From NCBI RefSeq assembly GCF_022605725.1, contig NC_065564.1:310001-374000 (forward strand): a stretch of 64,000 bases of DNA. The letters are read 5' to 3'. Of the stretch, positions 33,701 through 46,800 are shown in pieces. Positions within the stretch are counted from its first letter, which is position 1. Every line of letters begins with the position of its first letter. The notes under the pieces were generated by a model. The model worked only from the letters and a program-made list of their open reading frames with translations, was not told where the DNA came from and ran no database searches. A program made the translations under genes and the position numbers. This DNA is from Anthonomus grandis grandis (Eukaryota; Arthropoda; Insecta; Coleoptera; Curculionidae).

Positions 33701-36700
33701 GTGCCTGTAAGAAACAAATCATTTATCACTGGATGAAACAGTAAATATATCGGTCCCTATTAGTCAAAATGAAGCAATTATTGGCTCTTGGGGTTCTTTG
33801 GAGGCTTTTTAAGACTCTTTTGAAAAAAACCGTAAAATCCCTAGAATATGAGTCGAGAAATTGGGATTTTTAGTACAGGAGTGCCTGTAAGAAACAAATC
33901 ATTTATCACTGGATGAAACAGTAAATATATCGGTCCCTATTAGTCAAAATGAAGCAATTATTGGCTCTTGGGGTTCTTTGGAGGCTTTTTAGGCTCTTTT
34001 GAAAAAAACCGTAAAATCCCTAGAATAGGTGTCGAGAAATTGGAATTTTTAGTACAGGAGTGCCTGTAAGAAACAAATCATTTATCACTGGATGAAACAG
34101 TAAATATATCGGTCCCTATTAGTCAAAATGAAGCAATTATTGGCTCTTGGGGTTCTTTGGAGGCTTTTTAAGACTCTTTTGAAAAAAACCGTAAAATCCC
34201 TAGAATATGAGTCGAGAAATTGGGATTTTTAGTACAGGAGTGCCTGTAAGAAACAAATCATTTATCACTGGATGGAACAGCAAATATATCGGTCCCTATT
34301 AGTCAAAATGAAGCATTTATTGGCTCTTGGGGTTCTTTGGAGGCTTTTTAGGCTCTTTTGAAAAAAACCGTAAAATCCCTAGAATAGGTGTCGAGAAATT
34401 GGAATTTTTAGTACAGGAGTACCTGTAAGAAAGAAATCATTTATCACTGGATGGAACAGTAAATATGTCGGTCCCTATTAGTCAAAATGAAGCAATTAAT
34501 AACTCTTGGGGTTCTTTGGAGTCGTTTTAAGACTCTTTTGAAAAAAACCGTAAAATCCCTAGAATAGGAGTCGAGAAATTGGAATTTTTAGTACAGGAGT
34601 GCCTGTAAGAAACAAATCATTAATCACTGGATGGAACAGCAAATATAGCGGTCCCTATTTGGCAAAATAAAGCATTTATTGGCTCTTGGGGTTCTTTGGA
34701 GGCTTTTTTAGGCTCTTTTGAAAAAAACAGTGAAATCCCTAGAATATGAGTCGAGAAATTGGGATTTTTAGTACAGGAGTGCCTGTAAGAAAGAAATCAT
34801 TTATCAGTGCATGGAACAGCAAATATATCGGTCCCTATTAGTCAAAATGAAGCATTTATTGGCTCTTGGGGTTCTTTGGAGGCTTTTTAGGCTCTTTTGA
34901 AAAAAACCGTAAAATCCCTAGAATAGGTGTCGAGAAATTGGAATTTTTAGTACAGGAGTGCCTGTAAGAAACAAATCATTTATCACTGGATGAAACAGTA
35001 AATATATCGGTCCCTATTAGTCAAAATGAAGCAATTATTGGCTCTTGGGGTTCTTTGGAGGCTTTTTAAGACTCTTTTGAAAAAAACCGTAAAATCCCTA
35101 GAATAGGTGTCGAGAAATTGGAATTTTTAGTACAGGAGTGCCTGTAAAAAACAAATCATTTATCACTGGATGGAACAGCAAATATATCGGTCCCTATTAG
35201 TCAAAATGAAGCATTTATTGGCTCTTGGGGTTCTTTGGAGGCTTTTTAGGCTCTTTTGAAAAAAACCGTAAAATCCCTAGAATAGGTGTCGAGAAATTGG
35301 AATTTTTAGTACAGGAGTGCCTGTAAGAAACAAATCATTTATCACTGGATGAAACAGTAAATATATCGGTCCCTATTAGTCAAAATGAAGCAATTATTGG
35401 CTCTTGGGGTTCTTTGGAGGCTTTTTAAGACTCTTTTGAAAAAAAACGTAAAATCCCTACAATATGAGTCGAGAAATTGGGATTTTTAGTACAGGAGTGC
35501 CTGTAAGAAAGAAATCATTTATCAGTGCATGGAACAGTAAATATATCGGTCCCTATAAGTCAAAATGAAGCAATTAATGGCTCTTGGGGTTCTTTGGAGT
35601 CTTTTTAAGGCTCTTTTGAAAAAAACCGTAAAATCCCTAGAATAGGAGTCGAGAAATTGGAATTTTTAGTACAGGAGTGCCTGTAAGAAACAAATCATTT
35701 ATCACTGGATGAAACAGCAAATATATCGGTCCCTATTTGTTAAAATTAAGCAATTAATGGCTCTTGGGGTTCTTTGGAGTCTTTTTAAGGCTCTTTTGAA
35801 AAAAACCGTAAAATCCCTAGAATAGGAGTCGAGAAATTGGAATTTTTAGTACAGGAGTACCTGTAAGAAAGAAATCATTTATCACTGGATGGAACAGTAA
35901 ATATGTCGGTCCCTATTAGTCAAAATGAAGCAATTAATAACTCTTGGGGTTCTTTGGAGTCGTTTTAAGACTCTTTTGAAAAAAACCGTAAAATCCCTAG
36001 AATAGGAGTCGAGAAATTGGAATTTTTAGTACAGGAGTGCCTGTAAGAAACAAATCATTAATCACTGGATGGAACAGCAAATATAGCGGTCCCTATTTGG
36101 CAAAATAAAGCATTTATTGGCTCTTGGGGTTCTTTGGAGGCTTTTTTAGGCTCTTTTGAAAAAAACAGTGAAATCCCTAGAATATGAGTCGAGAAATTGG
36201 GATTTTTAGTACAGGAGTGCCTGTAAGAAAGAAATCATTTATCAGTGCATGGAACAGCAAATATATCGGTCCCTATTAGTCAAAATGAAGCATTTATTGG
36301 CTCTTGGGGTTCTTTGGAGGCTTTTTAGGCTCTTTTGAAAAAAACCGTAAAATCCCTAGAATAGGTGTCGAGAAATTGGAATTTTTAGTACAGGAGTGCC
36401 TGTAAGAAACAAATCATTTATCACTGGATGAAACAGTAAATATATCGGTCCCTATTAGTCAAAATGAAGCAATTATTGGCTCTTGGGGTTCTTTGGAGGC
36501 TTTTTAAGACTCTTTTGAAAAAAACCGTAAAATCCCTAGAATAGGTGTCGAGAAATTGGAATTTTTAGTACAGGAGTGCCTGTAAAAAACAAATCATTTA
36601 TCACTGGATGGAACAGCAAATATATCGGTCCCTATTAGTCAAAATGAAGCATTTATTGGCTCTTGGGGTTCTTTGGAGGCTTTTTAGGCTCTTTTGAAAA

Positions 36701-39105
36701 AAACCGTAAAATCCCTAGAATAGGTGTCGAGAAATTGGAATTTTTAGTACAGGAGTGCCTGTAAGAAACAAATCATTTATCACTGGATGAAACAGTAAAT
36801 ATATCGGTCCCTATTAGTCAAAATGAAGCAATTATTGGCTCTTGGGGTTCTTTGGAGGCTTTTTAAGACTCTTTTGAAAAAAAACGTAAAATCCCTACAA
36901 TATGAGTCGAGAAATTGGGATTTTTAGTACAGGAGTGCCTGTAAGAAAGAAATCATTTATCAGTGCATGGAACAGTAAATATATCGGTCCCTATAAGTCA
37001 AAATGAAGCAATTAATGGCTCTTGGGGTTCTTTGGAGTCTTTTTAAGGCTCTTTTGAAAAAAACCGTAAAATCCCTAGAATAGGAGTCGAGAAATTGGAA
37101 TTTTTAGTACAGGAGTGCCTGTAAGAAACAAATCATTTATCACTGGATGAAACAGCAAATATATCGGTCCCTATTTGTTAAAATTAAGCAATTAATGGCT
37201 CTTGGGGTTCTTTGGAGTCTTTTTAAGGCTCTTTTGAAAAAAACCGTAAAATCCCTAGAATAGGAGTCGAGAAATTGGAATTTTTAGTACAGGAGTGCCT
37301 GTAAGAAACAAATCATTAATCACTGGATGGAACAGCAAATATAGCGGTCCCTATTTGGCAAAATAAAGCATTTATTGGCTCTTGGGGTTCTTTGGAGGCT
37401 TTTTTAGGCTCTTTTGAAAAAAACAGTGAAATCCCTAGAATATGAGTCGAGAAATTGGGATTTTTAGTACAGGAGTGCCTGTAAGAAAGAAATCATTTAT
37501 CAGTGCATGGAACAGCAAATATATCGGTCCCTATTAGTCAAAATGAAGCATTTATTGGCTCTTGGGGTTCTTTGGAGGCTTTTTAGGCTCTTTTGAAAAA
37601 AACCGTAAAATCCCTAGAATAGGTGTCGAGAAATTGGAATTTTTAGTACAGGAGTGCCTGTAAGAAACAAATCATTTATCACTGGATGAAACAGTAAATA
37701 TATCGGTCCCTATTAGTCAAAATGAAGCAATTATTGGCTCTTGGGGTTCTTTGGAGGCTTTTTAAGACTCTTTTGAAAAAAACCGTAAAATCCCTAGAAT
37801 ATGAGTCGAGAAATTGGGATTTTTAGTACAGGAGTGCCTGTAAGAAACAAATCATTTATCACTGGATGGAACAGCAAATATATCGGTCCCTATTAGTCAA
37901 AATGAAGCATTTATTGGCTCTTGGGGTTCTTTGGAGGCTTTTTAGGCTCTTTTGAAAAAAACCGTAAAATCCCTAGAATAGGTGTCGAGAAATTGGAATT
38001 TTTAGTACAGGAGTACCTGTAAGAAAGAAATCATTTATCACTGGATGGAACAGTAAATATGTCGGTCCCTATTAGTCAAAATGAAGCAATTAATAACTCT
38101 TGGGGTTCTTTGGAGTCGTTTTAAGACTCTTTTGAAAAAAACCGTAAAATCCCTAGAATAGGAGTCGAGAAATTGGAATTTTTAGTACAGGAGTGCCTGT
38201 AAGAAACAAATCATTTATCACTGGATGGAACAGCAAATATATCGGTCTCTACTGGTCAAAATGAAGCAATTATTGGCTTTTGGGGTTCTTTGGAGGCTTT
38301 TTTAGGCTCTTCTGAAAAAAAAAGTGAAATCCCTACAATAGGAGTCGAGAAATTGGAATTTTTAGTACAGGAGTGCCTGTAAGAAACAAATCATTTATCA
38401 CTGGATGAAACAGTAAATATATCGGTCCCTATTAGTCAAAATAAAGCATTTATTGGCTCTTGGGGTTCTTTGGAGGCTTTTTAGGCTCTTTTGAAAAAAA
38501 CAGTAAAATCCCTACAATAGGAGTCGAGAAATTGGAATTTTTAGTACAGGAGTGCCTGTAAGAAACAACTCATTTATCACTGAATGGAACAGCAAATATA
38601 TCGGTCCCTATTAGTCAAAATAAAGCAAATATTGGCTCTTGGGGTTCTTTGGAGGCTTTTTTAGGCTCTTTTGAAAAAAACAGTAAAATCCCTACAATAG
38701 GAGTCGAGAAATTGGAATTTTTAGTACAGGAGTGCCTGTAAGAAACAAATCATTTATCACTGCATGGAACAGCAAATATATCGGTCCCTACTGGTCAAAA
38801 TTAAGCAATTATTGGCTCTTGGGGTTCTTTGGAGGCTTTTTAGGCTCTTTTGAAAAAAACAGTAAAATCCCTACAATAGGAGTCGAGAAATTGGAATTTT
38901 TAGTACAGGAGTGCCTGTAAGAAACAAATCATTTTTCACTGGATGAAACAGTAAATATGTCGGTCCCTATTAGTCAAAATGAAGCAATTAATGGTTCTTG
39001 GGGTTCTTTGGAGGCTTTTTTAGGCTCTTTTGAAAAAAACAGTGAAATCCCTACAATAGGAGTCGAGAAATTGGGATTTTTAGTACAGGAGTGCCTGTAA
39101 GAAAA
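30726..39105. repeat. Satellite family G, right of gap
   Basis: About 47 more 179/180-bp units. Blocks seen left of the gap recur here: the CGGTCTCTATTTGAC variant at about 30875 and 31595, and an ACACTAAAAGTATCGG unit at 22890 and 33020. The last units are more divergent, and the array stops at GAAAAAAATAATTTTT. Confidence 0.97.
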
Positions 39106-39119
39106 AAATAATTTTTATG

Positions 39120-39325
39120 TCCATATTTTTTTAATGCAAATTTTCCATCCCCCGTAGCATTTGTTCCAATCAATCGATTTTCATGAAAATTGCTAATAAG
39201 GGAGCCTCAACTTTCCCCTGTCGCCTAATAAAAACCCTTCAATCCAACTTCAACTTTGAAGGTCATTTAGACAATAAGAAACAAACGAATCTTGAAGTTT
39301 CTTCACCATTTCTGTCATCATCATC
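39120..39325. repeat. Single family E unit right of array G
   Basis: One divergent unit: CAATCGATTTTCATGAAAAT, GGGAGCCTCAACTTTC, CGCCTAATAAAAAC, TTCACCATTT. Family E therefore flanks array G on both sides. Confidence 0.75.
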
Positions 39326-40807
39326 ATCAGTGTGTATTATCCATTGGCATCGGTGCAACATCATTAACGCCAAAACCGTAACGAATCGCAAAAAGGCGCA
39401 ATAAACGTTCTATTCAAACTACCCGCGGTCGCACAATGGATCCATGATTTTTACTTAAACTGGAAATACCACTCGGGTCATTAGGAAACCGAATATATGC
39501 ACGCGTTCCATTACTCCAATTTAAATCGGAATTTTTATAATGCCATCTGCATAATTATGCTTTGTTACAGTTTAACCGACGAACATGGAGGCCATGAAGG
39601 TTTAATCGATTTAAAAAAAAACAGTTTATTAATCTTAAGACTAATTAACGAGCGCAACTGGGTCAAGTGCAACGGAAAATTGAATCTTCGTTTATGGCTT
39701 TGGCAGTTTATTCCTTAAAAGTGATAAGAGTTCAACGGGGTCGAGAGTTATTAAGGAAAAACGCCGAGGATGCACTTTCACTTTACCGAAAATACATTGT
39801 CTAATAATTAAAATGGTACTATCTAATTTTTTAATCGGGGCAGATTATAAGACGCAATTAACGCCCACACCGTTATATTTTCGAATTGCTTAAGAGATCA
39901 TTGGATTACAGCTATAATGAAATAAATAGCCTCTTATAAGGGATTTAATAAGATTCATGTAGATAGTCCCAATAGTTCTTATCCAAAGAGTCCTGTAAGT
40001 GAAACTGCATTTATTGCAGCTAAGTGACAGCTACAGCCATGAAATAAACAGCTTCCCACGAGGTATTTAATACACTTTAAGCTGTCATAAGACACTTTTA
40101 AATATATTAAGAACTCTCCGATTAATAGTACCACCTTATTAGAAACGTCTACTTTAAATTCCGCCTTCGAAATAACCGTTTTGACCTTCGTTATTCAAAA
40201 CGACAAGAAGAGAAAAAAAACACCATTTGTTCCATTTCCACCACCCACAATAATATACGATGACTATTTCATGCTTATTTCAATAATTACACGTGCGACA
40301 TTACAATCTCAAGAGAAAAATCGCGTTGTCTTGATTATGTAAACCATCAGGATAGATCTTATCTTATATGGGCGAATTATGCATACTTGTTGGTACTTTT
40401 CGAGGGTACCCGGTACCTCGTACGCATAACTAATTAAAAGATGGCTATCGGAGAGGGCGAGGGGTGAGGAGGGACTTCCTGGGGAAAATTGAATACCGAC
40501 AGAACCGGAGATATTGCCCGGATATCGCGGGGGAGATTTTCACCGGAGATATTGTCGAGGGTTTTAAATTTAAATGTCATTTCCTCTTTTGTTTTCGTTC
40601 GTTTGTTGTTTTGTCTGTAAATTTTGTCTTCTCGGTCGCTCGGAAGTCAAGATTTAAATCAAAGCAAAAAACTGGGCATTTCTGGGAGTCTGTTGTTGGA
40701 CTTCCCTTTAACTCCCTTATACTCAAGTTAACATCCCAAAGTGGTTAATCTGGTAAGAGATAGGATACAGGGAGCACCCTAATTTAAACACAATATTCTT
40801 GTCCTAC
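39326..40807. other. Unique intergenic DNA
   Basis: No gene recognised; the few ORFs (such as 39497-39718 and 40464-40748) lack codon bias or motifs. A diverged duplication lies at about 39909-39970 and 40028-40090. It includes CAGCTA, ATGAAATAAA and the GGNATTTAATA box in the same order. Confidence 0.5.
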
Positions 40808-43800
40808 AAAATGAGATTTTGAAGGTCGATATCTCGGCTTCTATGGGCACTATCTGGAAAATTCCAACGGTTTTCTCTTAGTTTCGTCTTTCCGAATCCA
40901 ACGAGACCATCCACAAGTTCGTAGGTCTCATATTAGCTGAGATCTCGCATTTTTGAGGCCCATTTTTGGGCTCAAAAACGGGGTCAAAAAGTGACAATTT
41001 TCGAATTTTCAAAGTGCTCTCATTCCCTTATTTCCGATCGAATCCTGTTATAACCCGGTGTTTTCGTAATCTAGGTGATGTAAACAAGTCGATGGTACAG
41101 TTAGTTCGAATTCGAAAAAATTCAATTTTTGGTGAAAAATTCGATACGGGGGGGTATACCCGAAAAATGAAAAATCCCAAACTTTGGAGGTCGATATCTC
41201 GGCTTCTATGGGCACTATCTGGAAAATTCCAACGGTTTTCTCTTAGTTTCGTTTTTCCGAATCCAACGAGACCATCCACAAGGTCGTAGGTCTCATATTA
41301 GCTGAGATCTCGCATTTTTGATGCCCATTTTCGGGCTCAAAAACGGGGTCAGAAAGTGACAATTTTCGAATTTTCAAAGTGCTCTCATTCCCTTATTTCT
41401 GATCGAATCCTGTTATAACCCGGTGTTTTCGTAATCTAGGTGATGTAAACAAGTCGATGGTATAGTTAGTTCGAATTCGAAAAAATTCAATTTTTGGTGA
41501 AAAATTCGATACGGGGGGGTATACCCGAAAAATGAAAAATCCCAAACTTTGGAGGTCGATATCTCGGCTTCTATGGGCACTATCTGGAAAATTCCAACGG
41601 TTTTCTCTTACTTTCGTCTTTCCGAATCCAATGAGACCATCCGCAAGGTCGTAGGTCTCATATTAGCTGAGATCTCGCATTTTTGAAGCCCATTTTTGGG
41701 CTCAAAAACGAGGTCAGAAAGTGACAATTTCCGAATTTTCAGAGTGCTCTCATTCCCTTATTTCTGATCGAATCCCGTTATAACCCGGTGTTTCCGACAT
41801 CTAGGTAACACGATGAAGACGTTGGTATAGTTAGTTCGAATTCGAAAAAATTCAATTTTTGGTGAAAAATTCGATACGGGGGGGTATACCCGAAAAATGA
41901 AAAATCCCAAACTTTGGAGGTCGAGATCTCGGCTTCTATGGGCACTATCTGGAAAATTCCAACGGTTTTCTCTTTGTTTTGTTAGTCTGAATCCAACGAG
42001 ACCATCCACAAGGTCGTAGGTCTCATATTAGCTGAGATCTCGCATTTTTGAGGCCCATTTTTGGGCTCAAAAACGGGGTCAGAAAGTGACAATTTTCGAA
42101 TTTTCAAAGTGCTCTCATTCCCTTATTTCTGATCGAATCCTGTTATAACCCGGTGTTTTCGTAATCTAGGTGATGTAAACAAGTCGATGGTATAGTTAGT
42201 TCGAATTCGAAAAAATTCAATTTTTGGTGAAAAATTCGATACGGGGGGGTATACCCGAAAAATGAAAAATCCCAAACTTTGGAGGTCGATATCTCGGCTT
42301 CTATGGGCACTATCTGGAAAATTCCAACGGTTTTCTCTTAGTTTCGTTTTTCCGAATCCAACGAGACCATCCACAAGGTCGTAGGTCTCATATTAGCTGA
42401 GATCTCGCATTTTTGATGCCCATTTTTGGGCTCAAAAACGAGGTCAGAAAGTGACAATTTTCGAATTTTCAAAGTGCTCTCATTCCCTTATTTCTGATCG
42501 AATCCTGTTATAACCCGGTGTTTTCGTAATCTAGGTGATGTAAACATGTCGATGGTATAGTTAGTTCGAATTCGAAAAAATTCAATTTTTGGTGAAAAAT
42601 TCGATACGGGGGGGTATACCCGAAAAATGAAAAATCCCAAACTTTGGAGGTCGATATCTCGGCTTCTATGGGCACTATCTGGAAAATTCCAACGGTTTTC
42701 TCTTAGTTTTGAAATTCTGAATCCAACGAGACCATCCACAAGGTCGTAGGTCTCATATTAGCTGAGATCTCGCATTTTTGAGGCCCATTTTTGGGCTCAA
42801 AAACGGGGTCAGAAAGTGACAATTTTCGAATTTTCAAAGTGCTCTCATTCCCTTATTTCTGATCGAATCCTGTTATAACCCGGTGTTTTCGTAATCTAGG
42901 TGATGTAAACAAGTCGATGGTATAGTTAGTTCGAATTCGAAAAAATTCAATTTTTGGTGAAAAATTCGATACGGGGGGGTATACCCTAAAAATGAAAAAT
43001 CCCAAACTTTGGAGGTCGATATCTCGGCTTCTATGGGCACTATCTGGAAAATTCCAACGGTTTTCTCTTAGTTTGGTTATTCTGAATCCAACGAGACCAT
43101 CCACAAAGTCGTTGGTCTCATATTAGCTGAGATCTCGCATTTTTGATGCCCATTTTTGGACTCAAAAACGGGGTCAAAAAGTGACAATTTCCGAATTTTC
43201 AAAGTGCTGTCATTCCCTTATTTCTGATCGAATCCTGTTATAACCCGGTGTTTTCGTAATCTAGGTGATGTAAACAAGTCGATGGTATAGTTAGTTCGAA
43301 TTCGAAAAAATTCAATTTTTGGTGAAAAATTCGATACGGGGGGGTATACCCGAAAAATGAAAAATCCCAAACTTTGGAGGTCGATATCTCGGCTTCTATG
43401 GGCACTATCTGGAAAATTCCAACGGTTTTCTCTTAGTTTCGTCTTTCCGAATCCAACGAGACCATCCACAAGGTCGTAGGTCTCATATTAGCTGAGATCT
43501 CGCATTTTTGAGGCCCATTTTTGGGCTCAAAAACGGGGTCAGAAAGTGACAATTTTCGAATTTTCAAAGTGCTCTCATTATCTTATTTCTGATCGAATCC
43601 TGTTATAACCCGGTGTTTTCGTAATCTAGGTGATGTAAACAAGTCGATGGTATAGTTAGTTCGAATTCGAAAAAATTCAATTTTTGGTGAAAAATTCGAT
43701 ACGGGGGGGTATACCCTAAAAATGAAAAATCCCAAACTTTGGAGGTCGATATCTCGGCTTCTATGGGCACTATCTGGAAAATTCCAACGGTTTTCTCTTA

Positions 43801-46800
43801 GTTTGGTTATTCTGAATCCAACGAGACCATCCACAAAGTCGTAGGTCTCATATTAGCTGAGATCTCGCATTTTTGATGCCCATTTTTGGGCTCAAAAACG
43901 GGGTCAAAAAGTGACAATTTCCGAATTTTCAAAGTGCTCTCATTCCCTTATTTCTGATCGAATCCTGTTATAACCCGGTGTTTTCGTAATCTAGGTGATG
44001 TAAACAAGTCGATGGTATAGTTAGTTCGAATTCGAAAAAATTCAATTTTTGGTGAAAAATTCGATACGGGGGGGTATACCCGAAAAATGAAAAATCCCAA
44101 ACTTTGGAGGTCGATATCTCGGCTTCTATGGGCACTATCTGGAAAATTCCAACGGTTTTCTCTTAGTTTTGTTATTCTGAATCCAACGAGACCATCCACA
44201 AGGTCGTAGGTCTCATATTAGCTGAGATCTCGCATTTTTGAGGCCCATTTTTGGGCTCAAAAACGGGGTCAGAAAGTGACAATTTTCGAATTTTCAAAGT
44301 GCTCTCATTCCCTTATTTCTGATCGAATCCTGTTATAACCCGGTGTTTTCGTAATCTAGGTGATGTAAACAAGTCGATGGTATAGTTAGTTCGAATTCGA
44401 AAAAATTCAATTTTTGGTGAAAAATTCGATACGGGGGGGTATACCCGAAAAATGAAAAATCCCAAACTTTGGAGGTCGATATCTCGGCTTCTATGGGCAC
44501 TATCTGGAAAATTCCAACGGTTTTCTCTTAGTTTTGTTATTTTGAATCCAACGAGACCATCCACAAGGTCGTAGGTCTCATATTAGCTGAGATCTCGCAT
44601 TTTTGAGGCCCATTTTTGGGCTCAAAAACGGGGTCAGAAAGTGACAATTTTCGAATTTTCAAAGTGCTCTCATTCCCTTATTTCTGATCGAATCCTGTTA
44701 TAACCCGGTGTTTTCGTAATCTAGGTGATGTAAACAAGTCGATGGTATAGTTAGTTCGAATTCGAAAAAATTCAATTTTTGGTGAAAAATTCGATACGGG
44801 GGGGTATACCCTAAAAATGAAAAATCCCAAACTTTGGAGGTCGATATCTCGGCTTCTATGGGCACTATCTGGAAAATTCCAACGGTTTTCTCTTAGTTTG
44901 GTTATTCTGAATCCAACGAGACCATCCACAAAGTCGTTGGTCTCATATTAGCTGAGATCTCGCATTTTTGATGCCCATTTTTGGGCTCAAAAACGGGGTC
45001 AAAAAGTGACAATTTCCGAATTTTCAAAGTGCTGTCATTCCCTTATTTCTGATCGAATCCTGTTATAACCCGGTGTTTTCGTAATCTAGGTGATGTAAAC
45101 AAGTCGATGGTATAGTTAGTTCGAATTCGAAAAAATTCAATTTTTGGTGAAAAATTCGATACGGGGGGGTATACCCGAAAAATGAAAAATCCCAAACTTT
45201 GGAGGTCGATATCTCGGCTTCTATGGGCACTATCTGGAAAATTCCAACGGTTTTCTCTTAGTTTTGAAATTCTGAATCCAACGAGACCATCCACAAGGTC
45301 GTAGGTCTCATATTAGCTGAGATCTCGCATTTTTGAGGCCCATTTTTGGGCTCAAAAACGGGGTCAGAAAGTGACAATTTTCGAATTTTCAAAGTGCTCT
45401 CATTCCCTTATTTCTGATCGAATCCTGTTATAACCCGGTGTTTTCGTAATCTAGGTGATGTAAACAAGTCGATGGTATAGTTAGTTCGAATTCGAAAAAA
45501 TTCAATTTTTGGTGAAAAATTCGATACGGGGGGGTATACCCGAAAAATGAAAAATCCCAAACTTTGGAGGTCGATATCTCGGCTTCTATGGGCACTATCT
45601 GGAAAATTCCAACGGTTTTCTCTTAGTTTCGTCTTTCCGAATCCAACGAGACCATCCACAAGGTCGTAGGTCTCATATTAGCTGAGATCTCGCATTTTTG
45701 AGGCCCATTTTTGGGCTCAAAAACGGGGTCAGAAAGTGACAATTTTCGAATTTTCAAAGTGCTCTCATTCCTTTATTTCTGATCGAATCCTGTTATAACC
45801 CGGTGTTTTCGTAATCTAGGTGATGTAAATAAGTCGATGGTATAGTTAGTTCGAATTCGAAAAAATTCAATTTTTGGTGAAAAATTCGATACGGGGGGGT
45901 ATACCCTAAAAATGAAAAATCCCAAACTTTGGAGGTCGATATCTCGGCTTCTATGGGCACTATCTGGAAAATTCCAACGGTTTTCTCTTAGTTTGGTTAT
46001 TCTGAATCCAACGAGACCATCCACAAAGTCGTAGGTCTCATATTTGCTGAGATCTCGCATTTTTGATGCCCATTTTTGGGCTCAAAAACGGGGTCAAAAA
46101 GTGACAATTTCCGAATTTTCAAAGTGCTCTCATTCCCTTATTTCTGATCGAATCCTGTTATAACCCGGTGTTTTCGTAATCTAGGTGATGTAAACAAGTC
46201 GATGGTATAGTTAGTTCGAATTCGAAAAAATTCAATTTTTGGTGAAAAATTCGATACGGGGGGGTATACCCGAAAAATGAAAAATCCCAAACTTTGGAGG
46301 TCGATATCTCGGCTTCTATGGGCACTATCTGGAAAATTCCAACGGTTTTCTCTTAGTTTTGAAATTCTGAATCCAACGAGACCATCCACAAGGTCGTAGG
46401 TCTCATATTAGCTGAGATCTCGCATTTTTGAGGCCCATTTTTGGGCTCAAAAACGGGGTCAGAAAGTGACAATTTTCGAATTTTCAAAGTGCTCTCATTC
46501 CCTTATTTCTGATCGAATCCTGTTATAACCCGGTGTTTTCGTAATCTAGGTGATGTAAACAAGTCGATGGTATAGTTAGTTCGAATTCGAAAAAATTCAA
46601 TTTTTGGTGAAAAATTCGATACGGGGGGGTATACCCGAAAAATGAAAAATCCCAAACTTTGGAGGTCGATATCTCGGCTTCTATGGGCACTATCTGGAAA
46701 ATTCCAACGGTTTTCTCTTAGTTTGGTTATTCTGAATCCAACGAGACCATCCACAAAGTCGTAGGTCTCATATTTGCTGAGATCTCGCATTTTTGATGCC

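Noticed and set aside
20668..39105. CRISPR-like regular repeats
   Set aside because: Head-to-tail 180-bp units without unique spacers in an insect genome are satellite DNA.
39497..39718. 73-codon plus-strand ORF in intergenic DNA
   Set aside because: No domain, signal or codon bias; its length is expected by chance in this sequence.
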